Assembly: GCA_028023455.1 (NCBI GenBank)
Contig: JAQFVV010000501.1
Coordinates: forward strand, 62,001-126,000
DNA length: 64,000 bases
Origin: Epiperipatus broadwayi
Taxonomy: Eukaryota > Onychophora > Udeonychophora > Euonychophora > Peripatidae
Direction of reading: 5' to 3'
Part shown: one piece after another, positions 35,670 through 48,425 of the stretch
Position numbering within the stretch: position 1 is the stretch's first letter
Layout: each line of letters starts with the position of its first letter
Program-made: the position numbers and the translations under genes
Notes under the pieces: generated by a model
What the model was told of the DNA's origin: nothing
The model's input: the letters and a program-made list of their open reading frames with translations, nothing else
Database searches by the model: none

Positions 35670-37584
35670 TAAACTTTAAATTTTTTTCAAATACAAGAAA
35701 CTGTTAATAATAACATACAAGTAGACAACATTGGTTAGTAGATTGCACAATGTTTTGAGTGGTATTACTTTCATTCTTCTTCAGGTCTCAGTAACACATC
35801 TAGCACAAAATTGAACTTACAGCTTTAGATTTTTGACTATTGAATTTCAAGGCAATGCTCTAACCAAGCTATTCTGTATATTATTAGATCTTTTAAACTC
35901 TTCTTTTCTATTGCACCCTGAAGCCATACATTTGACAGTAATTAAGTTATGCAATACATGCTTTATGTTTCTCCAAATTTACATAGGTCAGCTGTAACTA
36001 AATTCCATTTAGAAAGCAGATGAGCACAACGACTATGGATTTTTACGAATCTGCCAATATGGAAATACACTGTTCATCAGCATTCCATTTTTATGCCACA
36101 GTTTTTTAGTTCTTTATTTTTTATTCTTTCCTTGAATATGCTTTAAAATCAGTAATGGATTGTCTCAATTAGGCTCTATGTAAATGAGATTGTAATTCCA
36201 TATTGATTTTACTAGTTTCACCTTTATTTAAAAGTTACTAGATTTTCTAATCCTTATTTATCTTCAGGAAATCTAATACAAATGGGAGGGGGGGTTTTCA
36301 TTTAGAGTTGTCTGTGCAATTCAGTATAATAAAAATGCTAAAATGTTTTTCAATATTTGATTTTGTTGGTCAAGACGGAAGATTATTTATAATAGCTAAA
36401 ATAATATATATATATATATACATACATGACATTACTCTGATTTATGAAGACAATTGGTTCTCCAAAAATGGCTTGTAAAATACATTCCCCATCAGAAGTA
36501 ATGTCAAGTTGCTGATAGCTATTAATACCTCAAACTGTTGAAGACAGGGAGATTGAGCAGTACTCCATCACAGTACTAACTCAGCTGATAACCAAAGACT
36601 TTGGTTCATACTTATACTCAAGATCTAGATATGTATTTAGCTCTACTTAATTCAATGTAATAACATACTGTTTACAATGTACATTACAGATTCAATGTCA
36701 AATAAATTTACTTTTGAAAAAAAAAAGAGCTGTTATAAGGAGTTCCTATAGGAAAAAATTAATTTGTACTTAAATTGGAAATATAAAAAAATTGATTAAA
36801 TTATTTAATTTGTAAAAAGTGTTAATGTGTAAACATTTTACTTAACATATTATTAAAAAGAAATATTAACCTGCGGATAAGTATACTATTTGAAAACATT
36901 TAAGTAACTATAATTGTAAAAGAAAATAGATATATATATATATACTTTTTCATTACTGATCCACCTTTTTGCTTCTTACATAATTATAATACGACATGAA
37001 GGGAAAAGTGGATATTCTAAGCTAAAGATAAAAGCAAACTGTAAAAAATGCTCAAATTGTTATCATTCATCTGGCAGTTGGCAAGCCTAATTCCCAATGA
37101 CTTCTCACGCATTGTTTTTCTATGAAAGGCTATTGAAACGACCATTTAGGCACTATTTTATCATTTCATTATACAAGTATAATGCCATATGTCTAAACTG
37201 TATGAATTGGAAACTGTTTTAGAAACATTTTTACATCAACCGGCATGAAGTTACAATAGATCCATACTGCATACATTAACCCTCAATGCCTACAAGCATG
37301 GTGTGACATCACTATCAATTTTCAATTGCCTTAATTTCATATTATTTTTTAAATTGAAAAGGTATCCCTCTCAGTATCATCCTCAATGTCTCTATTTTGC
37401 AAAGATAACATTAGTTTGAATTTAATTTGCAAGATATAAATTTTATGCCTTTTTTTTTCATTTGGTTGTATCTCATACCGATTGTAGTCTTAATGGCTCA
37501 AAAAAAATTTCATCTTTTTTACATAACTGTTTTTTCTATTTTTTAAGATAAATATTATAAAACTTATTGCTGTTCATTGAAATA
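35670..37584. other. AT-rich noncoding DNA
   Basis: No gene was recognised. Short TA tracts occur at about 36403 and 36931. Confidence 0.4.
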
Positions 37585-38448
37585 TTTACTAGTGCAGTTT
37601 CAAACTGTAATTCTAAACATCCATTAATCAACTGCTACACATGGGCTATATTGTTCATATTAAACCAAATTTTTTTGCTGAATACGAGGAAACTCTCATC
37701 CAAGCCACATGATAGAGACTTTGATAAGATAAGAGTGGCCATCTTATTTTTGTACCTAAATGAAATTATATAGGCCAATCATAAGTATCTTAGATTAAGA
37801 GTATGAATATTTTATATTAACTTAACTTTCATTTTCTTTATTATGCGTATTGACACTCACGGAATTTTAACATTAACTGTGGTTAATATTAAGAGATGTT
37901 AGAATTAATGTAATTGACTAAGATTTTTACTAGCACAATTTCAAACCGTAATTGTGATCAAACAGTAATCAATCGCTACTTGGGTACAAAGACAAGATGG
38001 ACACTTATCTTTTCAAAGTCTCTATCATGTGGCTTGGATTGAGTTTCCTTATAATCAACAAAACATTGGTTTAATATGATAGTTCACCACATGTGTAGCA
38101 TTTGATTACCATCTGTTTAGAATTAGTTTGAAACTGCACTAGTAAATATCTTAGTCAATTACATTAACTCTAACATCTCTTAATATTAACAAGCAGTAAA
38201 TGTTAAAATTTCATGAGTGTTAATATGCATAATAAAGAAAATGGAAATTAATATAAAATATTCACACTCAGTCCAAGAATATTTATCACTGGCCTATATA
38301 ATTGCATTTAGGTACAAAGATAATATGGCCGATCTTATGTTTTCAAAATCTACCATGTGGCTTGGAAGGAGTTTCCTCATATTCAACGAAACAATGTTGA
38401 GTAGTGTGACAGTATAATGCATGTGTAGCAGTTGATTACCATCTGTGA
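37585..38448. repeat. Head-to-head repeat with about 341-bp unit
   Basis: Forward unit 37585-37925 starts TTTACTAGTGCAGTTTCAAA and restarts at 37926 as TTTACTAGCACAATTTCAAA. At about 37985 the order flips, and the reverse complement of the same unit follows twice: a partial unit to 38138, then a nearly full one to 38448. The layout (tandem units with an inversion) matches the hammerhead arrays elsewhere in the window, but I could not find a CTGANGA/GAAA core here. Confidence 0.8.
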
Positions 38449-39384
38449 ATTATAAAACTTATTGCAACTAATGACTACAACATTATAAGATATCAATCAT
38501 CTAAACAAAAATAACTTTACTTTTCCATTTTTATGATTTTAAGACTATATAAACAAATAGAACTATAGATATAGGTGGGTATTCACTTTTATTGTAAAAG
38601 AGAAGTTGACTTCACAAGTGATTGAGATTATTGATTCCTATTGATATTGTTTAAGTTGATTTTCATGTAATCCTTAAAATAAAATAAAAATCAAATTTGA
38701 AATATTTATACAAAAAAATTTGTAAACCTCAATGTAGCCATTCTAGGTTAACAAAAAATTGAATTGCTATATGTTCTTAATTGTGCTTGACATGTAAAAG
38801 CAAACAATTTTAAACAGTCTGTTCAAAATATTTCTATTTTCTTAACCAGTCTAGTGATATCACTGGTTTAGCCATCTTTTTTTTTTTGGTGAGCCATCTC
38901 TTGGCCATTTTGGTTGTGTATTCTTCATTTTATGTTCATTTTACCATGAAAACTGAGCTTAATCTATATTTTAATTTTTAAAAAAATCTGCTGAGGTCAG
39001 TATTTTAGCGGAAAATATAGGATATTACAAAGAACTGATTGTCCATCCTTTTTATCTTATATGATGCTTTAAAGCACTGACCATCTGTCTACCCCACCAT
39101 TGTTGTGTAGATGGTTCTAACTGTTAACATCAGAAAGTGTAAATAGAATCTTTCATTCTTTTGTAATAGATTTTAGGACATGAAAACATATATTTTCCGT
39201 AATTATTTATATTTATAATTTATTTTTACAATCTATTAAGTAATACTGTACTTAAATATAGATCTTTATTCAAAAATATTTAATATTTAGAAGAATCAAG
39301 AGAAATAAATAACGTTTGACTGTTGTTTGTAAATCAATGACATTCAGTGATTGCTAGTAGAAAACATCTATTTTTATAATTATT
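38449..39384. other. AT-rich noncoding DNA
   Basis: No feature was recognised. Confidence 0.4.
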
Positions 39385-41530
39385 TATTTTGTAACGGATG
39401 GGGAAAATAATCTTAAATAAAATCATTTATTAAAAACTAAAAGCCAAAATTAAAAAGAGTTAGTTTAACATATATATTGCACAGATGGAAAACTTTAAAA
39501 GTATTTTTTTTAAATAAAAAAAAGTATTTGAACATACTTTTTTATATAAAAAAAGTTAAGATCTAAAGATAAAATATTTTTGTTAAAAAGTAACATAAAT
39601 GAAAATAGAAATGTTAATTTCTATTTTAAGATTCCTATGTAATCTCAGTAAATGGAAATGATTATTTTATTAATTAAACAAAAAGAAAACTAGCCCTTGG
39701 GGCTCTTATATAATTAAAATGTCAGATAGGAGATGTAGATATAAATTAAAAATTGTTTCCTACTCTGAAGCAGAATGTCCAATAGAAGCAGCAACCAATG
39801 CTCAGACCCTAATGAAAATCATTGGAACAGGAAACCATGTTCAGTGGATCCGGAGGATTAGGATAAAAAGAAAAAAATTTCCAATCAAAGTTAGTTCCAG
39901 CTTGATTTTTGAGGAGGGTAAAAATACGCACTTTTCACCCTCTTATCTATTTCAAATGAAGTGACTGTTGAATTACAAATGGCACTATTGTAGACCCAAA
40001 TCATATGGGTCCTACAATAAAATAGTTCCAGGATCGAACCAGCTAAGACAGCCTCCAGATTGATAACTACAGCATGAACAATAGACCGGTCTTCCATGAA
40101 ATTATGACTAATAAAGACTTCGCAGGAATTGGCCCAAGGAACCAGGAGCTTCTCTACTGTAAAGTATGAACTATAAAATTTTAAAAAGTAATTAAGAACT
40201 TTCGTCAATATTTAACAAGCTTTTAATAACCAGCTAAACATAACTTTTAAAATGAACTTTTATCTGACTTATTAAGATTTCAAAATCAGATATTAATGTT
40301 TAATTTTATTTATTTGAATTTGCTAATCTAATTAAATCATTTCCATTTTCTTTATTAATATTTATTAATGAAATAAAAAAAAGGATTAAATTTTAAGTTG
40401 GGTGTAGATAGCTGCATGGATTCATTATGTTGATTAGGTTTTAATATTCTTTATACATGAAAAATATATATATCGGTAAATATGACACCTCATGCTGTGT
40501 GTCTAAACGTATTTACTGTTATATATATTTTAAATTGTTGTTGTCAATGCAGCACCTTATGATGAGTGCCATTGGGTTTACTTTATTGTAAATTTCCCTT
40601 AGCAATTGTTCAATTAATAACTTTATTATAATCGTTTATATTTATCTTAAAAAAGTTAAATTTCAGACTATGTCTCGTAGTTAGGTCGATGCTAGTAGAG
40701 AGATATATGGGCATTTATATTAATGCAATGTGAAGCATGTTAGCATATAGGGCAAAGCCCAACTGAATGCATGACCCAAAGGTGTAGTCATTGATGTATT
40801 TCCTGTGACATTGACTTCCTTTGGCTTTATGGATAGGGACTATAAGTTGGCAGATAGACTGCTCTCCCCCATACGTAGCATTTCTCTTTAAATATGTTAT
40901 ATACGTAGTTCCTTCACCAGACAGATGCACATTCTTGTACTGGATGAGGTTCATGTCCTTCAAATAATATGTTGCAGACACACATTCCTGACAGCATGGT
41001 TTTATGCTAGCATCTTCATATTGCATTGATTGCATCTGTATATCAGGAAGCAAATGTTGGTTTGGCTACAAACTTTTAGTCTGAGTTTGAACGTTTGTTT
41101 TTTGAAAAGTTTTTAAATGAGTAATCTATGTAGCTTATTTGCACTCAACATTATAAAACAAATTTTTATAAACTGTCCATCTGTGTGGACTTTTTTAAAT
41201 ATAATTTAAATTTAAAATATCTAAACTTATTCCTCAATTTTAAATATTTATATATGTGTGGTAATAAATGTTTTTTGCGTAATATTACTGGCAGTTGTTT
41301 TTTTATTTTTTTATTTTTTATCTTTTCATTCTTAAATATATACATTAAGAATATTAGATTATAAATCTCAACTACTCCTAGAGCTAGTGACATGGGCTAA
41401 TGGCCAATAAAATAAAAGTTGGATCTTTAACTTGTGTATCTGCCTACTATATAAATTTTACAGGTTCGAAAAGCCTGGTGACGCTCTTGTACGGCAGATA
41501 CGGTAAGACTCCAATACTCCCCGACTGTTA
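39385..41530 (+). repeat. Unclassified 2-kb dispersed repeat, copy 1
   Basis: This collinear match to 49780-51695 shares landmarks in the same order: TTGTAACGG near the start, ACTAGCCCTTGGGGC, GTAAAGTATGAACT, AAGTTGGGTNTRGATAGCT, TAGGTCGATGCTAG, TTCCTTCACCAGACAGATGC, TTGGTTTGGCTACRAACTTT. The 3' end has a tRNA-like GGTTCRAAWGCC and ends AAGACTC. Both copies are in + orientation and next to TA-rich sequence. The class is unknown. It contains the small frames described separately. Confidence 0.75.
39719..39964 (+). pseudogene. Small ORF in the 2-kb repeat, weakly transposase-like
   Basis: Eighty-one codons begin MSDRRCRYKLKIVSYSEAEC. The pattern R-x(3)-Y-KLKIV-x-Y-x-E followed by a possible helix resembles N-terminal helix-turn-helix domains of pogo-like transposases. 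However, the expected AAARxF...WR core is missing, and the second copy of the repeat has lost the frame. I rate this as a weak hint only. Confidence 0.2.
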
Positions 41531-41850
41531 TAATATATTTATAAGGTTTTATTTTTCATAATATATTGACTAATAATGTGATCAGATTTAGATTTTTAAT
41601 AACAAATGGTTAATTTTAGAAAAAGAAAAGACAACAGAAATGAATAATCAGCATATCTACTTCTATGAGAACAGAAATCAATGGTGACTACACATTGTAA
41701 TTTGTTGAAAAATAATTCAACTGTTTACCGCAATTTTTGACCATTTTTCTTAATATTTTTTATAGTTATGAATTTTATATTTGAACAATTTGAATATAAA
41801 ATAATTCAATTTTTAGAAGCTAAATTAATTAATATAATTTTTTTATATAG

Positions 41851-42036
41851 ATGGCAATATTTTGGATCAAAATCAGGCATTTTACGACTTTATCCAGGAT
41901 GGCTTTGGAAAGTAAATTTTGCTGGTTTCCCAGAAGACTTTGATCCTCGAACCCGACATTGGTATGCTGCAACTTCTGAACCACATGATGTTGTAATTAT
42001 ATTAGATGCAAGTACATCCATGGGTGAAAAAAATTT
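41851..42036 (+). CDS. Exon: alpha2/delta- or CACHD1-like VWA_N/VWA protein
   Basis: This exon belongs to a large extracellular protein related to voltage-gated calcium channel alpha2/delta subunits and VWA/cache proteins. It is flanked by an acceptor (T-rich tract, TATATAG, ending 41850) and a donor (GTAAGT from 42037), and both introns are phase 2. It encodes WQYFGSKSGILRLYPGWLW, then EDFDPRTRHWYAATSEPHD, the VWA_N signature. VVIILDASTSM follows, the first strand of the VWA domain with a complete DxSxS metal-binding (MIDAS) motif. In the family the MIDAS is needed for channel trafficking, and some relatives have lost it. The upstream part of the overlapping open frame (41768-41850) is intron. 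The preceding exon was not found. Confidence 0.85.
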
Positions 42037-43030
42037 GTAAGTATTTTTGTTTATTATTATTCTGTATGTGTGTGTACATGCATGCCTATTCATACACGTT
42101 TATAAGCTCATATTTTTGTACACATATATACATTATAGCTTAAAATTATTTCATTTTTATATAATCATTTGAAATATAAAGAAAATATCTCTAAAAAAGG
42201 TTTTATTTTCTTTTATGAATAAATAAATAATATCTGAATAGTTTATTCATCAATAAGTGTTACATTATTCTAATGTATAAAACCCCCTTTCAATGTTTTA
42301 TTCTCTTCAGTGTGAATACATAGAGGCCCAGGGAAACTAATATTTTACAGGTCCTTCAAAATCTAAAATAAGAATGCAGGGAGAGAAAATAAACAATCTT
42401 TGACTTACAGGACCGAAAATAGGACTCAGGAAGCAGTTAGTTGGGAGTCACAGAAACGAGCAAGCAGATCAGATCCAGATAGCACTTGGATAGAATAGAT
42501 TCACCCTAGCACTGTTAGTATCATAAATAACTGTTAACACAGAACTGGCTGACAGGAGAGTCTGAGACTATTAGTTCTGCCTGTCGCCAAGTGCTGCGGT
42601 CACTTTTGTCACAGTCGTCAATTTGGCACCTCATCCCTAAACTGGCTTACATTTTTGATGCATGGTATGCCTGCTTGGAATAATTTTTCTCTAATATTTT
42701 TTTTTTTTGAGAATTTAATTGTAAAATTAAGGCCGTTCTATGAGCTATGACATCGCTTTGCCTTCTCCTATATGTTCGTTTAACATATTGAGTTGCCAAG
42801 TTGAGGCCCCAATATTACGAGGCCCAGAGAAGCTGCCCCTCCTGTCCCCCCCTCTGATTGGTCCTGAATATATATATATATATATATATATAACTTAGAT
42901 GGTAATGGATTATACATATTGAAATGGCTTTCTTTTTCAACTACATATATTTATAGATATATTAAACAACCTCCATACTTCCCCATTCATTTTAAATTCA
43001 TATAAATAAAGATACAATAAAATACAAATG

Positions 43031-43086
43031 TCCCCCCAAGATGCATTTCGTGCTGAGCCAGCACTCATCAGTTGGCCCAGATCACT
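43031..43086 (-). ncRNA. Near-canonical type-I hammerhead (family C, solitary copy)
   Basis: On the minus strand, helix I 5' side GATCTGGGCCAA leads to the core CTGATGA. Stem II is GTGCTG-GCT-CAGCAC, with the canonical G-C pair next to the core and six base pairs. GAAA follows, then the self-complementary ATGCAT as helix III with U at its end, and C as the cleavage nucleotide. Helix I closes with CCAA/TTGG; its outer segment is weaker than in the array copies. All core nucleotides are intact. It is the best-preserved core of any hammerhead in the window. Confidence 0.8.
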
Positions 43087-43744
43087 ATCTCCCATATATA
43101 TCTCTATTAGATTGACATTAATATTAGTTTTAATTTATCGTTAGAACATATATGTCAGAAATGTTTCATTCTATATGTATACGTGTAGATTTATTTATAC
43201 ACCTTAATGCTCTGTATTTTCTTTACCCACGTACCTATATATATACGTTATACATATTGGCATCGCGTAATTATGAACATTATTAGTATAATTAATGCAT
43301 TAAGTTTGGAAAAAGAAAAAAATAGATATCAGACAAAGAAATAGTTTATACTGTAATTTTTTTTATTAATATATTTAAAGTATTTTTATTTTATATTAAA
43401 ATGAAAAAAACTTTTACCTAACATTTAAACATTGTATCTCAGGAAACAGATTTGCTTTGTTTTTCAATGGGTTGCTAAGTTTACTTAGAAATCTTAGCTA
43501 TCTGGAAAAAGATTCATTAGATTCACCCACCCTTTCTCAGTTTGTGGAAATGAAGGGTAGAAATTGTAATTGTTACACTGCAAAGCCTTCATATATGTTT
43601 ACAATATAATCATTTTAAACATGTATATAAAATATTTTATATACATCTGTAGACATCCTTATACGCTGCTCTTAGTTCCAAGCCTTTGTCTAATTACTTG
43701 AAGCTGCAAATAGAGAAAACCTTATACAATACATATTTAATCTG

Positions 43745-43875
43745 CTATGTGGTTTACTGCCATGCTATAATGAAATACTCTAGAACTCAGATCCACGGAC
43801 TGCAGCTCTATCTCTTATATGTTTGGTACTCGAACTTTGTATAATTTCCCGAGCAATAAATTGTTAGATTATTTT
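43745..43875 (+). mobile_element. tRNA-derived SINE (family S2), degenerate
   Basis: A diverged tRNA-like head with ACTCAGATCCACGG is followed by a tail TATAATTTCCCGAGCAATAA and ATTGTTAGATTATTT, recognisable as the S2 tail. Confidence 0.45.
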
Positions 43876-44339
43876 TTTAATGTTTTACACACACTATAGT
43901 GCAGATTAATTTTTTTAAATATAATATCAATGAAAATAATTAACAAAAAATAGATTAATGTAATCCGGAAAACGATAGGCAGACCTTGAACAATACATTT
44001 TTTGAATTCAATTGTCCAAATTTCTGGGTTTTTATTGTATTTTAAATTTAATAATTAGCCCTTGGGTTAATGAAACTGTGGTTGATGAATCCATTGATGT
44101 GTGTGTGGGCTAAATTGAATGTGCTCTTAAATATGAATACCTTTAGACCAAAGCTTTTTTAACTTTAGTTCTGAGAGTTTCTAATCATTACTCGTTAGGA
44201 GTCTCACATCCGGACTCAACTCTAAATATATCTCGACGTTTGGAGATTTGTTCCTTCCTGATGACTTTGATGTAATGAATGACTCTACCAGTTACAATAA
44301 TTTACTGGTATCCAGCATTTAAATTGTACTTCAAATTCA

Positions 44340-44455
44340 CAGACTTTTTTTTTTTTACATTATTGTCAAAAATTGAACCAGAAACTTTTCTAATAAGGAT
44401 AGCTATTCTACTAATTCGCCCTTTATTCCCCACTTGTCTTCAATAAGTCACATTA
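44340..44455 (-). mobile_element. Possible tRNA-like SINE relic
   Basis: On the minus strand TTAGTAGAATAGCTATCC (box-A-like region) is followed by TGGTTCAATTTTTG (box-B-like) and an A-run. It is short and diverged, so confidence is low. Confidence 0.35.
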
Positions 44456-45099
44456 TTATTATTAACAGAGGTAAAATTAAATTGGATCGATTGTCTGTTT
44501 TATTTTTGTTTTATATAGTCATAGCAAAGTTAAAAATATAAATAATGTAAAGAAAATTAAAGTTCGGATGAAATGAAATTAGGCTTAATGTTGGAAAGAT
44601 AGTTTAAAAAGAAAATCATGTATGTCACTTTTTATTTAAATAATTATCCAATAAAAGAGCGAGGAACTGCATTTCAAGTCTCCCACCCCCCTGTCTGTCT
44701 TTCCAGGATATTAGGTACACCTAGCTGATCAGCAGTTTTTACTTTTGCTAAAAGAAAAATCCGCATTGAGGAACGCTAAGAAGTGATAAGATAAGCAAAT
44801 TCACCTAGTTAGCTTTAATAACGTGTTTTGCCTTTTAGTGTCTAAAAAATATGTGAGCATAATTTTCTTAGATTTTTTTTCTCCATTTGCTTTTTATTTC
44901 AAACAAATAGAGAAAAAATGCATATTTTATTTTAATGTGAGATTTAGTAGTCTTTCCAGCAACAACAACAAATAATCTTTTTTTTTTCCACACAAATAGT
45001 TGATTATAAATTATAATAGTTTTAGATGTCCTTATACGTATACTTACCACATCCAGCTGTATTCTTAACAACTTACCTCACTGCATGAACTGTATAGTG

Positions 45100-46686
45100 G
45101 ATAATCAGCTTACAACTGTTCAACTTTGACAGTTGTTGTCTTCCTTGATCTCCAACTAGACTGACTATTTATGGTCACATCCATAATGGAAACAATCAGA
45201 CTCACTGAATATTATTGATCATTAGCTCATTTTTACTATTGGATATATGTTATCCATTGGTCCATGTCAATGCTTAATGCTTAATCCCATCAAGATGGAA
45301 TCTGGACTAGTCCATTATTTGAAGGTAAGAAGAGATGTAACACTACCACTGCTTATCTTCTAATGGCATCATCAATTTTAATAAACTCTTAGATTTAGAT
45401 CCTCATCAATCATTTGCTGAAAGACATATCCTACACATTAACCCAAACTACTTTCTCTGAACTCTCTTATAACTTTATCTTCAAATATTTATAGCTGTCA
45501 TCTACTTTGATCGCCTATCAGGGTCCTTTTTCCCCCCTTTTATTCCAATATCTTTTGTAATTCTTCTTCCTTTAACTATGTGTTTAATCCAACTTTTTTA
45601 ACACAGTTATACAACCTCTACATATCGAAGTTAGGACCCCTCACACACTATTTCATTCATCTCCAAATCCATTAGAGTCTTCTCTCTTTCTTAAATTGTC
45701 AAATTTCTGTTCCATATAATTTAGCCATACTCCAAATAAAATGCTTAAAGTATTGTTCTTTATCTTAAATTCTTCTTTATCTTAAATTCAATGGCCACAG
45801 CATAATCTCCTGTGCTTATTATATGTAACCATTTGCAATTCTTTAATTTTATTAGTATTGTTTATCACTCTGTTATCCAAATGTTAGTACTAATATAAAC
45901 AACCAATACCAACACATTCTTCACTGCATTTGATAGAATGTGATTCAATAGTTTGTTATTCCATATTCCCAAAATTTAGCTGAGTTTCACTTGCCCACTA
46001 GTCTTTTTCAAAGCTGTAATGTACTTATCACATATAAGTGCCTTATAACAACTTGAACACACAACAACAATATTTTTCCACATATTAAAAACTACAAAAA
46101 ATTAACTTAAAATAAGTTTGTTTTTTATATTAATTTTGCACTTATGTTACCTATGATTAAACAATCAATTTAATTTTGAGTAGTGGAAGTTAGAAAAAGG
46201 TTGGTCTCGAGAACTAAAGGTTGTTGGTTTAATTCTCAGTAAGACAGATAAATCTCAGTTCATTGGCTAACTAGTATTTTTGTGCTCAGTCTGTTTTTTT
46301 TAAGCATGAACTTTACTTGATATTAAAAACAGATGGCTATTATTCAATTACTACTTTTAATTCTCTTCATCCATTTTATTGCTTTACATTTAGTTAAACT
46401 TTTTTTCTCATTCTGTACTTATTGCAAATTCCATCAATCCTATTTATTAGTCAGTTGATTGCAGTCTTATCATCCATAAATATTGAAATATCAATTATTC
46501 TTATCCAATAAAGCTTTCTTGCTCCTTTTACAAAGATAATTCTTATTCAGTAAATCATTTAAATATATATTACACAAAACAAGTGAGTGACATCTATGTC
46601 CTACTCTTTTTCTGGCTTTTCTGTATAGCCATTTAACTAAACTCCTAAACATTACATGGTCACCATTCTTTATGCTATACAGACTG
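45100..46686 (-). pseudogene. Decayed LINE reverse transcriptase region
   Basis: Minus-strand fragments follow the order of a LINE RT: LCNIYLNDLLNKN (46.53-46.6 kb; motif B tail 'LFNIYLNDL'), then IFMDDKTAI (46.45 kb; motif C 'YADD' degraded to MDD), then LINRIDGICNKYRM (the usual 'LxxxCxxYGM' segment). Downstream relics such as WLNYMEQKFDNLRKRED (45.7 kb) recall 'YGxExWxLxKxxE' tails. Stops and shifts are frequent. The element is split by foldback copy A2, whose other side carries RERIDNWKLKIYEMYKN. Confidence 0.55.
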
Positions 46687-47029
46687 TTTATATGCAGGCA
46701 AATCTCTCCATACAGTAGTGCCACTCAGTGCAAGCCAGAGTAATCAATGGATGCAGGAAGCTTGTACACAAAATCCCTATCTAGTGTCCTACTCATCCAC
46801 TATTCCCTGACTGGCTTTCATCAGTGAGGAGTAAGATCTAGGTACAGTGCTCTTAGATCCAAGGCTCCTCACTGATGAAAGCAACATGCTAGAAACTAGT
46901 CTAGGGATATTGGATGAGTAGGCACTAGTTATGAATTTTATGCGTAAACCTTCCTGCATCCATTGATTACTCTGGCTTGCACTAAGTGGTGCTACTATAT
47001 GGAGAGTTTTGCCTCTGTGTAAACCATTT
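46687..47029. mobile_element. Foldback hammerhead element, copy A2
   Basis: Inverted arms start GTTTATATGCAGGCAAATCT and end AGAGTTTTGCCTCTGTGTAA. Both contain CTCCATAYAGTAGTGCCAC and the AATCAATGGATGC block. The right arm carries a + strand hammerhead; in the left arm the stem II/GAAA part has been deleted. It is inserted in the LINE region, whose coding relics resume on the far side. Family knowledge: palindromic retrozyme-like dimers are expected to be immobile on their own. Confidence 0.8.
46857..46915 (+). ncRNA. Type-I hammerhead ribozyme (copy A2)
   Basis: Core CTGATGA at 46872-46878; stem II AGC-AACAT-GCT flanked by an A/A opposition; GAAA at 46892-46895; helix III AC-TA-GT; C cleavage nucleotide at 46901. 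Helix I: ATCCAA pairs with TTGGAT, and TCCTCA pairs with TAGGGA (one mismatch). Compared with copies A3, A4 and A6 (GGC/GCC), stem II has changed on both sides to AGC/GCT, a compensatory change that supports the RNA fold. Confidence 0.75.
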
Positions 47030-47160
47030 ATTCTGATGAATATCTTCAGATTTAAATTTCTAATTGTCATATTTTTGTACATTTCATATATCTTTAATTT
47101 CCAATTATCTATTCTCTCTCTCAATAAAAACATAGTAACTTTAGCTTTCTACATTTTTCC
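47030..47160 (-). pseudogene. LINE fragment beyond foldback A2
   Basis: The minus-strand frame contains LLRERIDNWKLKIYEMYKNM and IRNLNLKIFIRIN, which resembles the RT fingers segment preceding the conserved motif B in LINE proteins. It fits as the upstream part of the pseudogene at 45.1-46.69 kb, now separated by the foldback element. Confidence 0.4.
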
Positions 47161-47749
47161 TATAGTCCACCTCATTCCAATAGTAACATCTTTGGTGTTT
47201 TATTATAGTTCACTTTTTTTGTAATAGCATCTTCACATCGCTCTTTCAGTGAAAACATGTTCAATGTTTTAGAAATATATTTATGTAATACTCCCTTATC
47301 TGAGATCCATTTAATTTATCATATGATCACAAATAAGCCACTAAAATGTCACAAGACCATCACTTCTTAGAGTTGCTACCCCTTAAATTCATTACATTTG
47401 CCAAAATAAAGTATATAAGCTACCATCCTTAGTGACAAAATCACCTATATATAAAACTACCATCTTTAGAGGTAAAATCAGTAATTCTTTTGTTTTTCCA
47501 TTTAAAACTTAATCAGTTCTCTATATTTTGTCAGACTTTATCTTTTTCTGCCTTTATAACCATTTTCATTATATATGTGTGTGCGTGCATGTGTATGTTA
47601 AAGCATATATATATATGAAAAACAAAATCAAGTTAAAAAACTTGTTAACGCTTGTATTTATGTCAACAGATGGCGTTCTACCAAAAACACCGTCAAGCAT
47701 ATTTCGTTTACATAAACGTCAGAGAATGCATTCATTATCTCTAACTTTA

Positions 47750-47807
47750 ATTCCACTTTCAGATCATGATTTCAAGCTATTTGCTATCGTCAGTGAAAGA
47801 CAGGAAT
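47750..47807 (-). ncRNA. Type-I hammerhead (family B, inverted unit)
   Basis: This is the minus-strand copy of the family B ribozyme with all core boxes (CTGACGA, GAAA) and both helix I segments intact. It lies head-to-head with the four plus-strand copies, so transcripts through the junction could form a long hairpin containing two ribozymes. Confidence 0.75.
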
Positions 47808-48425
47808 AAGAACTAGATCTAAACACAAACTCTGAGCATTATGAAACAGTTTCTATTCAGCTTGCAAGCGTGAATTTTTTAGACACGTTAATGTCTTCGA
47901 ACTCATCATAGCAATCCAGATAGCTACATGGGTCTGATATCATTTCAGCATCACCACATAGTAGAAGCCTCTGCAATATATATCATTGCAAGAAAGACCT
48001 CAAAGGTACATTTATGAAAAACAAAATCAAGTTAAAAACTTGTTAACGCTTGTATTTATGTCAACAGATGGCATTCTACCAAAAACACCATCAAGCGTAT
48101 TTCGTTTACATAAACGTCTTATGTAAATGAAATACGCTTGACGGTGTTTTTGGTAGAACGCCATCTGTTGACATAAATACAAGCGTTAACAAGTTTTTAA
48201 CTTGATTTTGTTTTTCATAAATGTACCTTTGAGGTCTTTCTTGCAATGATATATATTGCAGAGGCTTCTACTATGTGGTGATGCTGAACTGATATCAAAC
48301 CCATGTAGCTATCTGGCTTGCTATGCTGAGTTCGAAGACATTAACGTGTCTAAAAAATTCATGCTTGCAAGCTGAATAGAAACTGTTTCATAAATGCTCA
48401 GAGTTTGTGTTTAGATCTAGTTCTT

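Noticed and set aside
40715-41053. 112-codon minus-strand ORF with several cysteines
   Set aside because: It lies inside the 2-kb dispersed repeat; the second copy has stops and shifts in the same place, so no conserved protein is supported.
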